A DNA stretch of 64,000 nt from Pararoseomonas sp. SCSIO 73927 (GTDB lineage: Bacteria; Pseudomonadota; Alphaproteobacteria; Acetobacterales; Acetobacteraceae): the NCBI RefSeq assembly GCF_037040815.1, contig NZ_CP146232.1, forward strand, positions 2,598,501 through 2,662,500, read 5' to 3'. The translations under genes and the position numbers were made by a program. The first letter of the stretch is position 1. Every line of letters starts with the position of its first letter. Of this stretch, positions 17,584 through 25,729 are shown one piece after another. The notes beneath the pieces are model-generated. The model did no database searches, was not told the origin of the DNA, and worked only from the letters and a program-made list of their open reading frames with translations.

Positions 17584-17917
17584 TCCAGCCGATCCCGGAC
17601 ACAGCTACGGATTCGTTGGGGGCCGCCGCTCGAAGGAACGGCGGCCCTCAGCGTGCAGAGGCGGTCGCAAGTCGCACCTTGACCCGTCGTGTTCCTACCC
17701 TCGCGGCTCGACTGACGTCACAGAAACAGCCACAAACTTGGAAGGGGATGTACAGGCCGATCTTGCCTGATGGTACTTCGGAAGCGTGGAGCTGGCGCCC
17801 CGGCGGCATTGCTCATCTCGTTCGGTGCCCAAGGAGGTCCTCGAGAGATCCATGGTCAAGATTCTGCAAGCGGACATCGCCTGCTAGACGCCGAGTGGTG
17901 GGATGGGGGGAGAGTCG
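17584..17917. other. Gene-free stretch after the phosphatase gene
   Basis: About 330 bases with a stem-loop near its start (listed) and the upstream region of the YqaA-family gene. No further gene or RNA was recognised. Confidence 0.5.
17620..17647 (+). terminator. Probable terminator after the RTX phosphatase gene
   Basis: GGGCCGCCG (17620-17628) pairs with CGGCGGCCC (17639-17647) around a 10-base loop, 37 bases after the stop codon. The T-tract is missing, common in very GC-rich genomes. Confidence 0.5.
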
Positions 17918-18355
17918 ATGGGCGAGCTGACCGCCTACGGGAGTCTCTTCGCGGCAGCCTTCATCGCCGCGACCCTGCTCCCGGCGCAGTCGGAGGCCGT
18001 CATGGTCGGCCTGCTTCTCACGGGCGACTACTCCCCGATGCTCCTCGTCCTGGTGGCGAGTGTCGGGAACGTCGGCGGCGCGGTCCTCAACTGGACGCTT
18101 GGGCGCGCCGTCGAGCGGTTCCGGGGGAGGCGATGGTTCCCGGTTCCTGACAAGGCCCTCGACCGCGCGCAGGCGTGGTTCACTCGATTCGGCATCTGGT
18201 CCCTGCTGCTGTCCTGGCTCCCGATCGGTGGCGGTGCCCTGACGGTGGTTGCCGGAGTGCTCAGGGTGCCCTTCTGGCGCTTCGTCGTCCTGGTCGCACT
18301 GGGAAAGGTCGGCCGCTACGTCGTGCTGGCGCTCGTGACGCTGAGGCTGGCCTGA
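17918..18355 (+). CDS. YqaA-family (VTT/DedA superfamily) membrane protein
   Basis: A 145-residue integral membrane protein with four to five hydrophobic segments. It has YqaA features: ATLLPAQSEAVMVGLL near the N-terminus, SVGNVGGAVLNWTLGR in the middle and a Pro/Gly-rich block WLPIGGGALTVVAGVLRVP. The superfamily is linked to lipid scrambling and flipping at membranes; the role of YqaA itself is undefined. ATG 17918 is preferred over an ATG 15 bases upstream because GGGGGAGA lies just ahead of it. A strong stem-loop follows. Confidence 0.8.
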   Translation: MGELTAYGSLFAAAFIAATLLPAQSEAVMVGLLLTGDYSPMLLVLVASVGNVGGAVLNWTLGRAVERFRGRRWFPVPDKALDRAQAWFTRFGIWSLLLSWLPIGGGALTVVAGVLRVPFWRFVVLVALGKVGRYVVLALVTLRLA

Positions 18356-18399
18356 AGCCCTGGGCGGAGGCCAGGCCGACCGACACGCCGGGCCGGTGA

Positions 18400-18425
18400 G
18401 GGAGCCGGGCCGAAGCCCGGCTCCC
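18400..18425. terminator. Bidirectional terminator hairpin
   Basis: An 11-base perfect stem, GGGAGCCGGGC (18400-18410) and its complement (18415-18425), with the tetraloop CGAA. It lies between two convergent genes (ends at 18355 and 18431), so it probably serves both. Confidence 0.7.
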
Positions 18426-18430
18426 CCATC

Positions 18431-19153
18431 TCAGATCTCCTCGTCGAAGGAACCTGCGTCCTCGTACCCACCGGCGTCGGCACCCGCAGGGTCCGTCCAC
18501 GGCGACGAGGTGGGCGTCGCGACCGCCTGCTCGCCGAAGGCACCCGCAGCGCCCGAGACAGCATCGGACGCCGCCCCGGTCGCCGCCGTGGCAGCCTCGG
18601 CTGCACCGCCGGAGAACATGCCCATCAGCGCGTTGCCGAGCACCATGCCGCCTGCAACGCCCGCCGCCGTGGTCAGCGCCGTGCCGAGGAAGCCCGACCC
18701 GCGGCCCTGCTGCTGCATCATGGCCGGGTTCATCGCGCCCGGCGGCGGCTGGATCGGCTCAGGCCGGGGCGTGTAGGGCACCTGCTGGCGGTTGCCGCCG
18801 CCGAACATGCCCCCAAGGAACCCGCCCCCGCTCTGCTGGGCGGCCTGGGCCTGGCGCTGGGCGTTCTCCAGCTGCCACTCGAGGTCCTGGATGCGGTTCT
18901 GCGCCTGCACCAGCGCCGCTTCCTGCACGAAGGCGGTCTGGGTAATGCGGTAGCGCGCCTCCGGGTGGCGGGAGAACAGGTCGGAGATCAGCCGGTCGGC
19001 CTCCGGATCCACGGGGGGCAGGTCGGGGCGGACTACCGGCGTGCCGGGCGCGCCCCCTCCCCAGGCGCTGGACGACGTCGCAACCGGCTGTGGTGCGACG
19101 CCCGCGACGCGCTCCACGTAGCCGGTGATGATGCGGCGCTCTTCCTCGTTCAT
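18431..19153 (-). CDS. DUF2076 domain-containing protein
   Basis: A 240-residue protein of the DUF2076 family. It begins MNEEERRIITGYVERVAG and has a helical segment (about 60-110) with RYRITQTAFVQE and LEWQLENAQRQ. A Gly/Pro-rich linker (GGGFLGGMFGGG), a hydrophobic glycine-zipper-like segment (GTALTTAAGVAGGMVLGNAL) and an acidic C-terminus follow. The family is described as periplasmic or membrane-associated with unknown function. A longer reading is possible, but the ATG at 19153 preceded by AAGGA matches family starts. Confidence 0.82.
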   Translation of the reverse strand: MNEEERRIITGYVERVAGVAPQPVATSSSAWGGGAPGTPVVRPDLPPVDPEADRLISDLFSRHPEARYRITQTAFVQEAALVQAQNRIQDLEWQLENAQRQAQAAQQSGGGFLGGMFGGGNRQQVPYTPRPEPIQPPPGAMNPAMMQQQGRGSGFLGTALTTAAGVAGGMVLGNALMGMFSGGAAEAATAATGAASDAVSGAAGAFGEQAVATPTSSPWTDPAGADAGGYEDAGSFDEEI

Positions 19154-19356
19154 GGGTCCTTGCAGCTCCTTGTTGCGGGCGGATGCCCGCAGCGGCGCCA
19201 GATGGCGACCAGCCGCGTACATTGCAAGTGGTTAATCTTATCGTCAGGTGGCCGTAAGCTCCCATTGCGAATGTGTCGGGTCGAGGACCGTGGGTTCTCG
19301 TTGTCGGGCAGGTCGGGAATGCGCATCTCGGCCACTCGCATCAACTGGAGGTTGTT

Positions 19357-20682
19357 CTGCTAGAAATCGTCATCGTCCTCGTTCTCGTGGTCCTGAACGG
19401 GGTGTTCTCCCTCTCCGAGCTCGCGGTGGTCTCGGCCCGCCGCCCCAGGCTCAGGGCGATGGCGGAGGAGGGACGGCCAGGAGCGAAGACAGCGCTGGCC
19501 CTTGCCTCCGATCCTGGCCGCTTCCTGTCCACTGTGCAGATTGGGATCACCCTGGTCGGCGTGCTGGCGGGTGCATTCTCCGGCTCTGCGCTCGGCGGGC
19601 GGCTCGCGGCTTGGCTGGTCGGGCTGGGCGTGCCCCAGTCCGTGGCCGACCCGGCTGGGTTCGGCGGCGTCGTGGCCGTGGTGACCTACCTCTCCATCGT
19701 GGTGGGCGAGCTGGTGCCGAAGCGCCTCGCGCTGAGCAACGCCGAGGGCCTCGCCTGCACCATGGCACCCCTGATGAACGTGGTGTCCAAGGTCGCCGCC
19801 CCGCTGGTCTGGCTGCTGGACAACTCTACGGGCCTCATCTTCCGCCTGATGGGGCGCGGCGATGAGCCGGAGGAGAAGGTGACGGAGGACGACGTGCGCT
19901 CCCTCGTTGCGGAAGCGGAACGGCACGGCTCCATCGAGACAGTGGAACGCCACATGATCGCGGGCGTGCTGCGCCTGGGCGACCGTCCGGTGAAGGGCGT
20001 GATGACGCCGCGTGGCGAGGTGGACTGGATCGACGCGGCCGGGAGCCTCGATGCCATGAAGGAGGTGCTGATGCGAACGGCGCACTCGCGCCTGCCCGTG
20101 ATCGACGGCTCCCCGGACATCGTCATCGGCGTGGTGCAGTCGCGCGAGCTGTTGGCGGCCATGCTTCGCGGCGAGGCGCTCGACCCGCGCGCCCTGGCCC
20201 GGACTGCGCCCATCGTGCCGGACACGGCGGAGGCGTTGGACATCCTCTCGACCCTGAGGGATGCCGAGGTGCCGATGGCCCTCGTGCACGACGAGTACGG
20301 CCACTTCGAGGGCCTGGTGACGCCGACGGACCTGACGGGGGCCATCGTCGGCGGCTTCCGCTCCGACGAGGAGCATGAGCAGGCGGCGGTCCAGCGCGAT
20401 GACGGCTCCTGGCTGCTCGCGGGCTGGATGCCCGCCGACGAGATGGTGGAGACACTTCGCCTCACCATCCCGGCGGAGCGTGGCTACCAGACGGTCGCGG
20501 GCTTCCTGCTGGACGCCATGAAGCGCCTGCCGCAGGTGGGCGAGGCCGCCGAGGTGGATGGCTGGCGCTTCGAGGTGGTAGACCTCGACGGGCGGCGGAT
20601 CGACAAGGTGCTCGCCGCGCCGGTCAAGGCGGCCTCCGTGCTGGCCACGCACCGGCCCGGAAGCGGATCGCCCGTGCGATAG
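19357..20682 (+). CDS. CNNM/CorC-type (hemolysin C family) membrane transporter with CBS domains
   Basis: A roughly 441-residue protein. Residues 1 to about 170 form the CNNM (DUF21) membrane domain with LNGVFSLSELAVVSARRPRL. A CBS pair follows (about 190-310; PVKGVMTPRGEVDWID, RLPVIDGS, LVHDEYGHFEGLVTP), then a CorC/HlyC C-terminal domain (to the end). Such proteins export or sense Mg2+ or Co2+. No ATG fits the family start. GGAGG at 19347-19351 lies exactly five bases before CTG at 19357, which is chosen; a GTG at 19273 would give 28 extra non-conserved residues. Confidence 0.88.
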   Translation: MLEIVIVLVLVVLNGVFSLSELAVVSARRPRLRAMAEEGRPGAKTALALASDPGRFLSTVQIGITLVGVLAGAFSGSALGGRLAAWLVGLGVPQSVADPAGFGGVVAVVTYLSIVVGELVPKRLALSNAEGLACTMAPLMNVVSKVAAPLVWLLDNSTGLIFRLMGRGDEPEEKVTEDDVRSLVAEAERHGSIETVERHMIAGVLRLGDRPVKGVMTPRGEVDWIDAAGSLDAMKEVLMRTAHSRLPVIDGSPDIVIGVVQSRELLAAMLRGEALDPRALARTAPIVPDTAEALDILSTLRDAEVPMALVHDEYGHFEGLVTPTDLTGAIVGGFRSDEEHEQAAVQRDDGSWLLAGWMPADEMVETLRLTIPAERGYQTVAGFLLDAMKRLPQVGEAAEVDGWRFEVVDLDGRRIDKVLAAPVKAASVLATHRPGSGSPVR

Positions 20683-20761
20683 GCCCGGGACTTCCCTTCC
20701 GGCCGGATGGCCGGACATGAACTCCGTGACATGTGGAGGCGCAGCATGGTAGCGCCCGCCC

Positions 20762-21406
20762 ATGTTCGAAGACCTGGCGACGGCCGTCGCGACCTGGGTG
20801 CAGGCCAACACGGCATGGGCGGCACCCGCCACCTTCCTCATCGCGTTCCTGGAATCCTTCCCCGTCATCAGCATCGTCGTGCCGTCCACGGCGCTGCTCT
20901 TGGCGATGGGCGCCCTAATCGGCAGCGGACTCGTGGACCCGTGGTCCGTGCTCATCGCCTGTGCGGTCGGCGGCATCCTGGGCGACGCGGCGGGGTACTG
21001 GCTGGCCCGGCTGATCGGACCGCAGGCCATCCGGCGCCGCCTGCCGCGCTCGTGCTGGCGCGCCTACGCCTGGTCCATCGCGGTGTTCCGGCGCTGGGGC
21101 TGGTGGGCGGTGGTCGTCGGGCGCTTCATCGGCCCGATGCGGGCCGTGACGCCGCTCGCGGCCGGGGTCACCGGCATGCGGAACCTCCCCTTCCAGACGG
21201 CCAACATCCTCTCCGCCCTCGTCTGGGCGCCGGTGGTGCTGATGCCGGGAACCGTCGGCGGCTGGATCGCTCAGCGGCTCGGAACGCAGCCCAGCGCGAC
21301 GGCCCTGGCCGCCCTGGCCGGTGTCGCCGTCCTCCTCTGGCTCGGGTACGGCCGCCTGCGTCCGCTGCTCACGTCAGGCGTCACGCGCTCCCGGGACAGC
21401 GGCTGA
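20762..21406 (+). CDS. DedA family membrane protein
   Basis: A 214-residue VTT-domain protein with about five membrane segments. The family core is visible: ATFLIAFLESFPVISIVVPS near the N-terminus, GGILGDAAGYWLAR, and the signature GRFIGPMRAVTPLAAGVTGM (about 120-140). DedA proteins recycle undecaprenyl phosphate or other lipid carriers and affect membrane potential and antimicrobial tolerance. It is 79 bases downstream of the CNNM gene on the same strand and is the second VTT-superfamily gene within 3 kb. Confidence 0.88.
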   Translation: MFEDLATAVATWVQANTAWAAPATFLIAFLESFPVISIVVPSTALLLAMGALIGSGLVDPWSVLIACAVGGILGDAAGYWLARLIGPQAIRRRLPRSCWRAYAWSIAVFRRWGWWAVVVGRFIGPMRAVTPLAAGVTGMRNLPFQTANILSALVWAPVVLMPGTVGGWIAQRLGTQPSATALAALAGVAVLLWLGYGRLRPLLTSGVTRSRDSG

Positions 21407-21782
21407 CGCGGATCCTGGAAGGAAGCCGGTGTCAGACCATTCGACCATATAGGGCGGTGCCAGGCAGGAGCACCATGGGCGCGTCGCGCCAGGGCAGCCG
21501 CCGGATCCTCGCCACCGTCTCCACGACCAGCATGACGATCCAGGCCCCCGACTATCCCGGAAATCACGGTGAACCCCGCCGTCAGAGGGGGCCCGTTCGG
21601 ACGCCGATCACCCCTCCAACGTGGTCTCTGTTCCACGCCTATCTACATCCGAGACCTCGGAGTTTGAGCCTGCCGAGGACCGCTGATCCGCACTTGGGCA
21701 ATCCATGGAGCCATTCGCCGTTGCTCCATGGCACAGCGTCCTTGAGCCACGACAGCATTCTCCGTGGCAGGGGAGGGCAGCA
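21407..21782. other. Gene-free stretch with a possible frameshifted remnant
   Basis: About 375 bases. On the minus strand two frames join into a membrane-protein-like reading: TAGFTVISGIVG then, one frame over, AWIVMLVVETVARIRRLPWR and APMVLLPGTALYG, ending at 21432. The switch falls at a run of five G's. It may be a small decayed membrane gene. No family is recognised. Confidence 0.25.
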
Positions 21783-22688
21783 TCAGGAGGGGGCAATCCC
21801 TGGGTAGCGCATCGTCTGGATCAGGCGTCGCCAGCTTGCGACGAGTGGCGATTGGTCGTCCGCACGCCAGACCGCCAGCAACTCGACACATTGGTCGTCC
21901 GCGATGTGGCTCAGGCTTCGGAAGGCCACACCCTGAATGGCATGGCGCCTGGCGGAGGCGGGAACGAGCGCCACCCCGATCCCGGCAACGACGAACGAGA
22001 GCAGGGTCGGCATGACAGCCCTCTGCACGATCCGGGGCTGTACGCCACCGCTCCGCAGGACAGACAGGATCAGTCGAGACAGGTATGGCGAGGCCTCCTC
22101 GGAGAAGGCGACGAGCGGCTCGCCCGCCAGATCCGGGATTCCGATCAGGCGCCGTGCCGCCAGTGGATGGTCACTCGGCAGGACCAGCATCAGCTCCTCG
22201 CGCCGAACGACGCATGTGCTGATGTCGGGCCCCTCCAGCAGCGGCCGGACCAGGGCGACGTCGAGCGATCCGGAGCGCAGCCCGGCCAGCAGCGGGATGG
22301 ACGTCATCTCCCGCAGGTCAAGCTCGACGCCGGGATGGGCGGCGCGGAAGGCGCGGATCATCTCGGGCAGGAAGTCATAGGCGGTGCTGGCGGTGAACCC
22401 GATCGACAGGCGCGATGGCCCCTCCTCGGCCGCCCGGCGGGCCGCCTGCGCGGCGAGGTCCACCACCTCCGGAACGGAACGGACCTTCTCGAGGAAGGCT
22501 CCACCTGCCGGTGTCAGCGAGACGGACCGGGTCGTGCGGCTCAGCAACGGCGTCCCGACGAGGTGCTCCAGCTGCCGGATGATCTGGCTCAGCGGCGGCT
22601 GGGTCATGTTCAGGCGCCGTGCGGCCCGGCCGAAATGCAGTTCTTCCGCAAGGGCCATGAAAGCCTGGATGTGCCGCATCTCGATCAC
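21783..22688 (-). CDS. LysR-family transcriptional regulator
   Basis: A 301-residue LTTR. The N-terminal helix-turn-helix contains FMALAEELHFGRAARRLN and MTQPPLSQIIRQLEHLVG. The co-inducer domain runs from about residue 90 (IGFTASTAYDFLPEMIRAF). GTG at 22688 is chosen over the ATG three codons later because GGAGG sits five bases before it and the reading M-I-E-M-R-H is typical of the family. It is divergent from a TctC receptor and amidase and probably controls them in response to their substrate. Confidence 0.88.
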   Translation of the reverse strand: MIEMRHIQAFMALAEELHFGRAARRLNMTQPPLSQIIRQLEHLVGTPLLSRTTRSVSLTPAGGAFLEKVRSVPEVVDLAAQAARRAAEEGPSRLSIGFTASTAYDFLPEMIRAFRAAHPGVELDLREMTSIPLLAGLRSGSLDVALVRPLLEGPDISTCVVRREELMLVLPSDHPLAARRLIGIPDLAGEPLVAFSEEASPYLSRLILSVLRSGGVQPRIVQRAVMPTLLSFVVAGIGVALVPASARRHAIQGVAFRSLSHIADDQCVELLAVWRADDQSPLVASWRRLIQTMRYPGIAPS

Positions 22689-22732
22689 CCCACCCTCCAG
22701 CCCCGATTGAGTGCGCCTTCCACCTAATGGGG

Positions 22733-22744
22733 TCGCAATTGCGA
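22733..22744. promoter_or_regulatory. Palindrome in the LysR-tctC divergent region
   Basis: The perfect 12-base palindrome TCGCAATTGCGA sits 45 bases upstream of the regulator start and 80 bases before the TctC gene. LysR-type operators are short AT-centred dyads, so this is the likely regulator site. Confidence 0.4.
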
Positions 22745-22823
22745 TTGGAAGGGTCCGAATGAAGCGGGTAGGTGTTCGGCAAGGAAAACGGCACACGAGC
22801 CCACGTCCAGCAGGGGTGTCCCC

Positions 22824-23798
22824 ATGCAAGCCTTGTCCCGTCGCGGCCTTCTCGGCGCGGCTGCCCTCCTGTCCTGCGCCTCAGCTTCCCTGGCGCAGGA
22901 GAATGCCTACCCCACACGTCCGATCCGCCTGATCGTTCCCTTCGGTCCGGGCAGCACTACCGACATCCTCGCCCGCCTCGTGGCGCAGAAGCTGACCGAC
23001 GAGCTCGGCCAGCCGGTCGTCGTGGAGAACCGGGTGGGAGCGGGTGGCAACATCGGCACGGAGGTCGCGGCGCGCGCCGCGGCGGACGGCTACACGCTCC
23101 TCCTCGGGGCGGCGAGCACCAACGCCGTCAACCCGAGCCTCTACAGCAACCTGCGCTTCGACCCGATCCGGGACTTCGCGCCCGTCATCCACGTCGCCTC
23201 CGTGACGAACGTGCTGGTTGTCCATCCGGACCTGCCAGCGAGGACCGTCCCTGAGCTGATCGCCCTCGCGAAGCGGCAGGACCTCTCCTACGCCTCCGGC
23301 GGTGCGGGCGGCACGATCCATCTCTCGGGCGAGCTGTTCAAGAATCTCGCGGGCGTGGACATGGTGCACGTGCCCTATAACGGCAGCGCCGCCGCCTATC
23401 CGGACCTGCTCAGCGGCCGTGTCCCGGTGATGTTCGACTCCATCGCCACGTGCCTGCCCCATGTCCAGGGTGGGCGTCTCCGCGCGCTCGCGGTGACGGC
23501 GCCCTATCCGTCCCCGCTGCTTCCCGGCCTGAAACCGATTGCCGAGGCCGGGCTGCCCGGCTACGCGGTCGAGGGGTGGTACGGCCTCTTCGCACCCTCC
23601 GGCACGCCCGGGCCGATCGTCGCCCGGCTGAACGCCGCGCTGGTCCGGGCGCTGTCCGAACCGGCGACCCAGCAGGTGCTGCTGCAGCAGGGTGCCCAGC
23701 AGAAGGCGGACACGCCGGAAGCGTTCCGCGCCTTCGTGCTATCGGAGCGTGACAAGTGGGCCGCCCTGATCAAGGCCGCGGGCATTACCCAGAACTGA
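22824..23798 (+). CDS. Bug/TctC-family periplasmic solute receptor
   Basis: A 324-residue tripartite tricarboxylate transporter receptor. It has a twin-arginine-like signal (SRRGLLGAAALLSCASASLA, cleavage near SLA-QE) and the family entry YPTRPIRLIVPFGPGSTTDI. Also typical are VVENRVGAGGNIGTEVAARA and the ligand-loop stretch ASGGAGGTIHLSGELFKNLA. It binds an anionic organic acid or amide in the periplasm. No TctA/TctB membrane genes are nearby, as is common for the many orphan Bug proteins of this group. It is followed after 46 bases by the amidase. Confidence 0.9.
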   Translation: MQALSRRGLLGAAALLSCASASLAQENAYPTRPIRLIVPFGPGSTTDILARLVAQKLTDELGQPVVVENRVGAGGNIGTEVAARAAADGYTLLLGAASTNAVNPSLYSNLRFDPIRDFAPVIHVASVTNVLVVHPDLPARTVPELIALAKRQDLSYASGGAGGTIHLSGELFKNLAGVDMVHVPYNGSAAAYPDLLSGRVPVMFDSIATCLPHVQGGRLRALAVTAPYPSPLLPGLKPIAEAGLPGYAVEGWYGLFAPSGTPGPIVARLNAALVRALSEPATQQVLLQQGAQQKADTPEAFRAFVLSERDKWAALIKAAGITQN

Positions 23799-23844
23799 GG
23801 CGGGCGCCGCGCTGCTCGGCCCCCGTTCGCCGGAAGGAAGCATC

Positions 23845-25467
23845 ATGAGTGCCGACGAACTCGCCTTCCTCACGGTCGCGGAAGCCGGGCGGCTGATGGC
23901 CCGACGCGCCCTCTCGCCGGTCGATCTGGTGAAGGCACTGACCATGCGGGCCGAAGCGCTGGAGCCGCAGTTGCACGCCTATCTGCGCCCGACCTTCGAC
24001 GCGGCGCTGGAGCAGGCGCGGCGTGCCGAGGGGGAGATCCTGTCGGGCGGTGCCCGAAGCCCGCTGCACGGCATCCCCTACGGGCTGAAGGACGTCGTGG
24101 ATGCGGCCGGGCTGCCGACCACCGGGCAATCGCGTGTCTATGCTGATAGCGTTGCGCGGGAGGACGCCGAGGTCACGGCGCGGCTGCGCGCGGCCGGGGC
24201 CATCCTGCTCGGCAAGCTCACCACGCATGAGGGGGCGCATGGCGGCCCCTCCTTCGACCTGGCCTGGCCACCCGCACGCAATCCCTGGAACACCGCGCAC
24301 TTCACGGGCGGCTCCTCCTCGGGCTCCGGCGCGGCGGTGGCGGCGGGGCTCATGCCGCTCGCGATCGGCAGCGACACGGGCGGGTCCATCCGGAATCCTG
24401 CGGGGTTCTGCGGACTGGTCGGCCTGAAGCCGACCTCGGGCCTCGTCAGCAGGCGCGGGGTGATGCCCAACTCGTTCAGCCTCGACCACGTCGGCCCGCT
24501 GACCTGGACGGTGGAGGACTGCGCCATCGCCCTCCAGGCCTTGGCCGGGCACGACCCGCGCGACCCGGCGAGCGCCGCCGTTGCCCCGTCGGACTACCGC
24601 GCTGCCCTGACGGGCGACATCCGCGGCCTGCGCGTGGGCGTGCTGCGGCATCTGTATGAGGAGGAAGGCGGGGCGGCCCCTGCCACGGCGAAGGCGCTGG
24701 AAGAGGCGTTCGACGTGCTGCGCGGTCTCGGCGCGCGGCTGGAGGAGGTCCGCATCCGCCCTTCCACGGCCTACAACGACGTGAAGATCGTCATCGGCGA
24801 GAGCGAGATCCACGCCGTGCATGCTCAGGCACTCCGAGAGCGGCCCGGGGACTTCGGAGAGGATTTCCTGGCGCGCATCCTGCCTGCCATCCTGTTCCGC
24901 GGCGCGGACTACGTGCAGGCGCAGCGGCTGCGCCGGATGATGATGGAGGAGTTCGGCCGCCTCTACGAGCGGTTCGACGTGCTGATCACCGCCGCGCCGA
25001 GCCTCGCGCCGCGCCTGGACGCCTACCGGCCGATCCAGTTCTGGCGCAAGACGACCTCGCTGGTGACGCCCTTCAATATCCCGACCGGCCCGGCCCTGGC
25101 GCAGTGCATCGGCTTCCACGAGGGCCTTCCCCTCTCCATGCAGGTCGCGGCCCGACCCTTCGCCGAGGCGACGGTGCTGCGGGTGGCCCACGCCTATGAG
25201 CGGGCGACGGACTGGCGCTCTCTTCGGCCCCGACTGGATCTGCAGGCTCCGCCACCGGGCGTCCCTGCGGTGCCAGATCCTGAGCCGTCGTCGCTCACCA
25301 CGGCTGAGGAAGAGGCCTTGCGCGGGGTCGTGCATGCCGCTGGGCTAGGCCTGCCGGACCGCGCCTTCCGACACCTGTGCTCGGCGGCGCCCTACGCACA
25401 GGCCATGGTGGAGCGGCTCCGGGTACCGATGCTGCTGGAGCAGGAACCAGCGTTTCAGCTCGGCTGA
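23845..25467 (+). CDS. Amidase (amidase signature family)
   Basis: A 540-residue amidase-signature hydrolase. The Ser-cisSer-Lys triad is visible: Lys82 (YGLKDVV), cis-Ser157 (TGGSSSGSGAA) and nucleophile Ser181 (GSDTGGSIRNPAG). The family hydrolyses amide bonds of amino-acid amides, nitrile-derived amides or ureido compounds. About 70 residues beyond the typical amidase core (after SLRPRLDLQ) form an extra C-terminal domain resembling AtzF/allophanate-hydrolase-linked tails only loosely. With the upstream receptor it suggests uptake and hydrolysis of an amide. The substrate is unknown. Confidence 0.88.
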   Translation: MSADELAFLTVAEAGRLMARRALSPVDLVKALTMRAEALEPQLHAYLRPTFDAALEQARRAEGEILSGGARSPLHGIPYGLKDVVDAAGLPTTGQSRVYADSVAREDAEVTARLRAAGAILLGKLTTHEGAHGGPSFDLAWPPARNPWNTAHFTGGSSSGSGAAVAAGLMPLAIGSDTGGSIRNPAGFCGLVGLKPTSGLVSRRGVMPNSFSLDHVGPLTWTVEDCAIALQALAGHDPRDPASAAVAPSDYRAALTGDIRGLRVGVLRHLYEEEGGAAPATAKALEEAFDVLRGLGARLEEVRIRPSTAYNDVKIVIGESEIHAVHAQALRERPGDFGEDFLARILPAILFRGADYVQAQRLRRMMMEEFGRLYERFDVLITAAPSLAPRLDAYRPIQFWRKTTSLVTPFNIPTGPALAQCIGFHEGLPLSMQVAARPFAEATVLRVAHAYERATDWRSLRPRLDLQAPPPGVPAVPDPEPSSLTTAEEEALRGVVHAAGLGLPDRAFRHLCSAAPYAQAMVERLRVPMLLEQEPAFQLG

Positions 25468-25729
25468 CGCCCACTTCGGGAGCGCCATGCCTGACCAATG
25501 GCATGGGCGGAGTTGCCGCCTGCTACCCGGGTCGTCAAGCGGGTGACCAAGGCCAGGTGCCCGCTCTCGGCAATCGTGGCCATGCACCAGCAGCAGCGGC
25601 CAGACGAGATCTCGAGAATTCCCGCAGGCGGGCATCGCCCGCTACCTGCCCGAGACCAGTACCTCCCGACAGGACGCCGGTATGGAAAGCTCCTGACCGG
25701 CATGAACGAGGTCCACCCGGATTCCCGCT

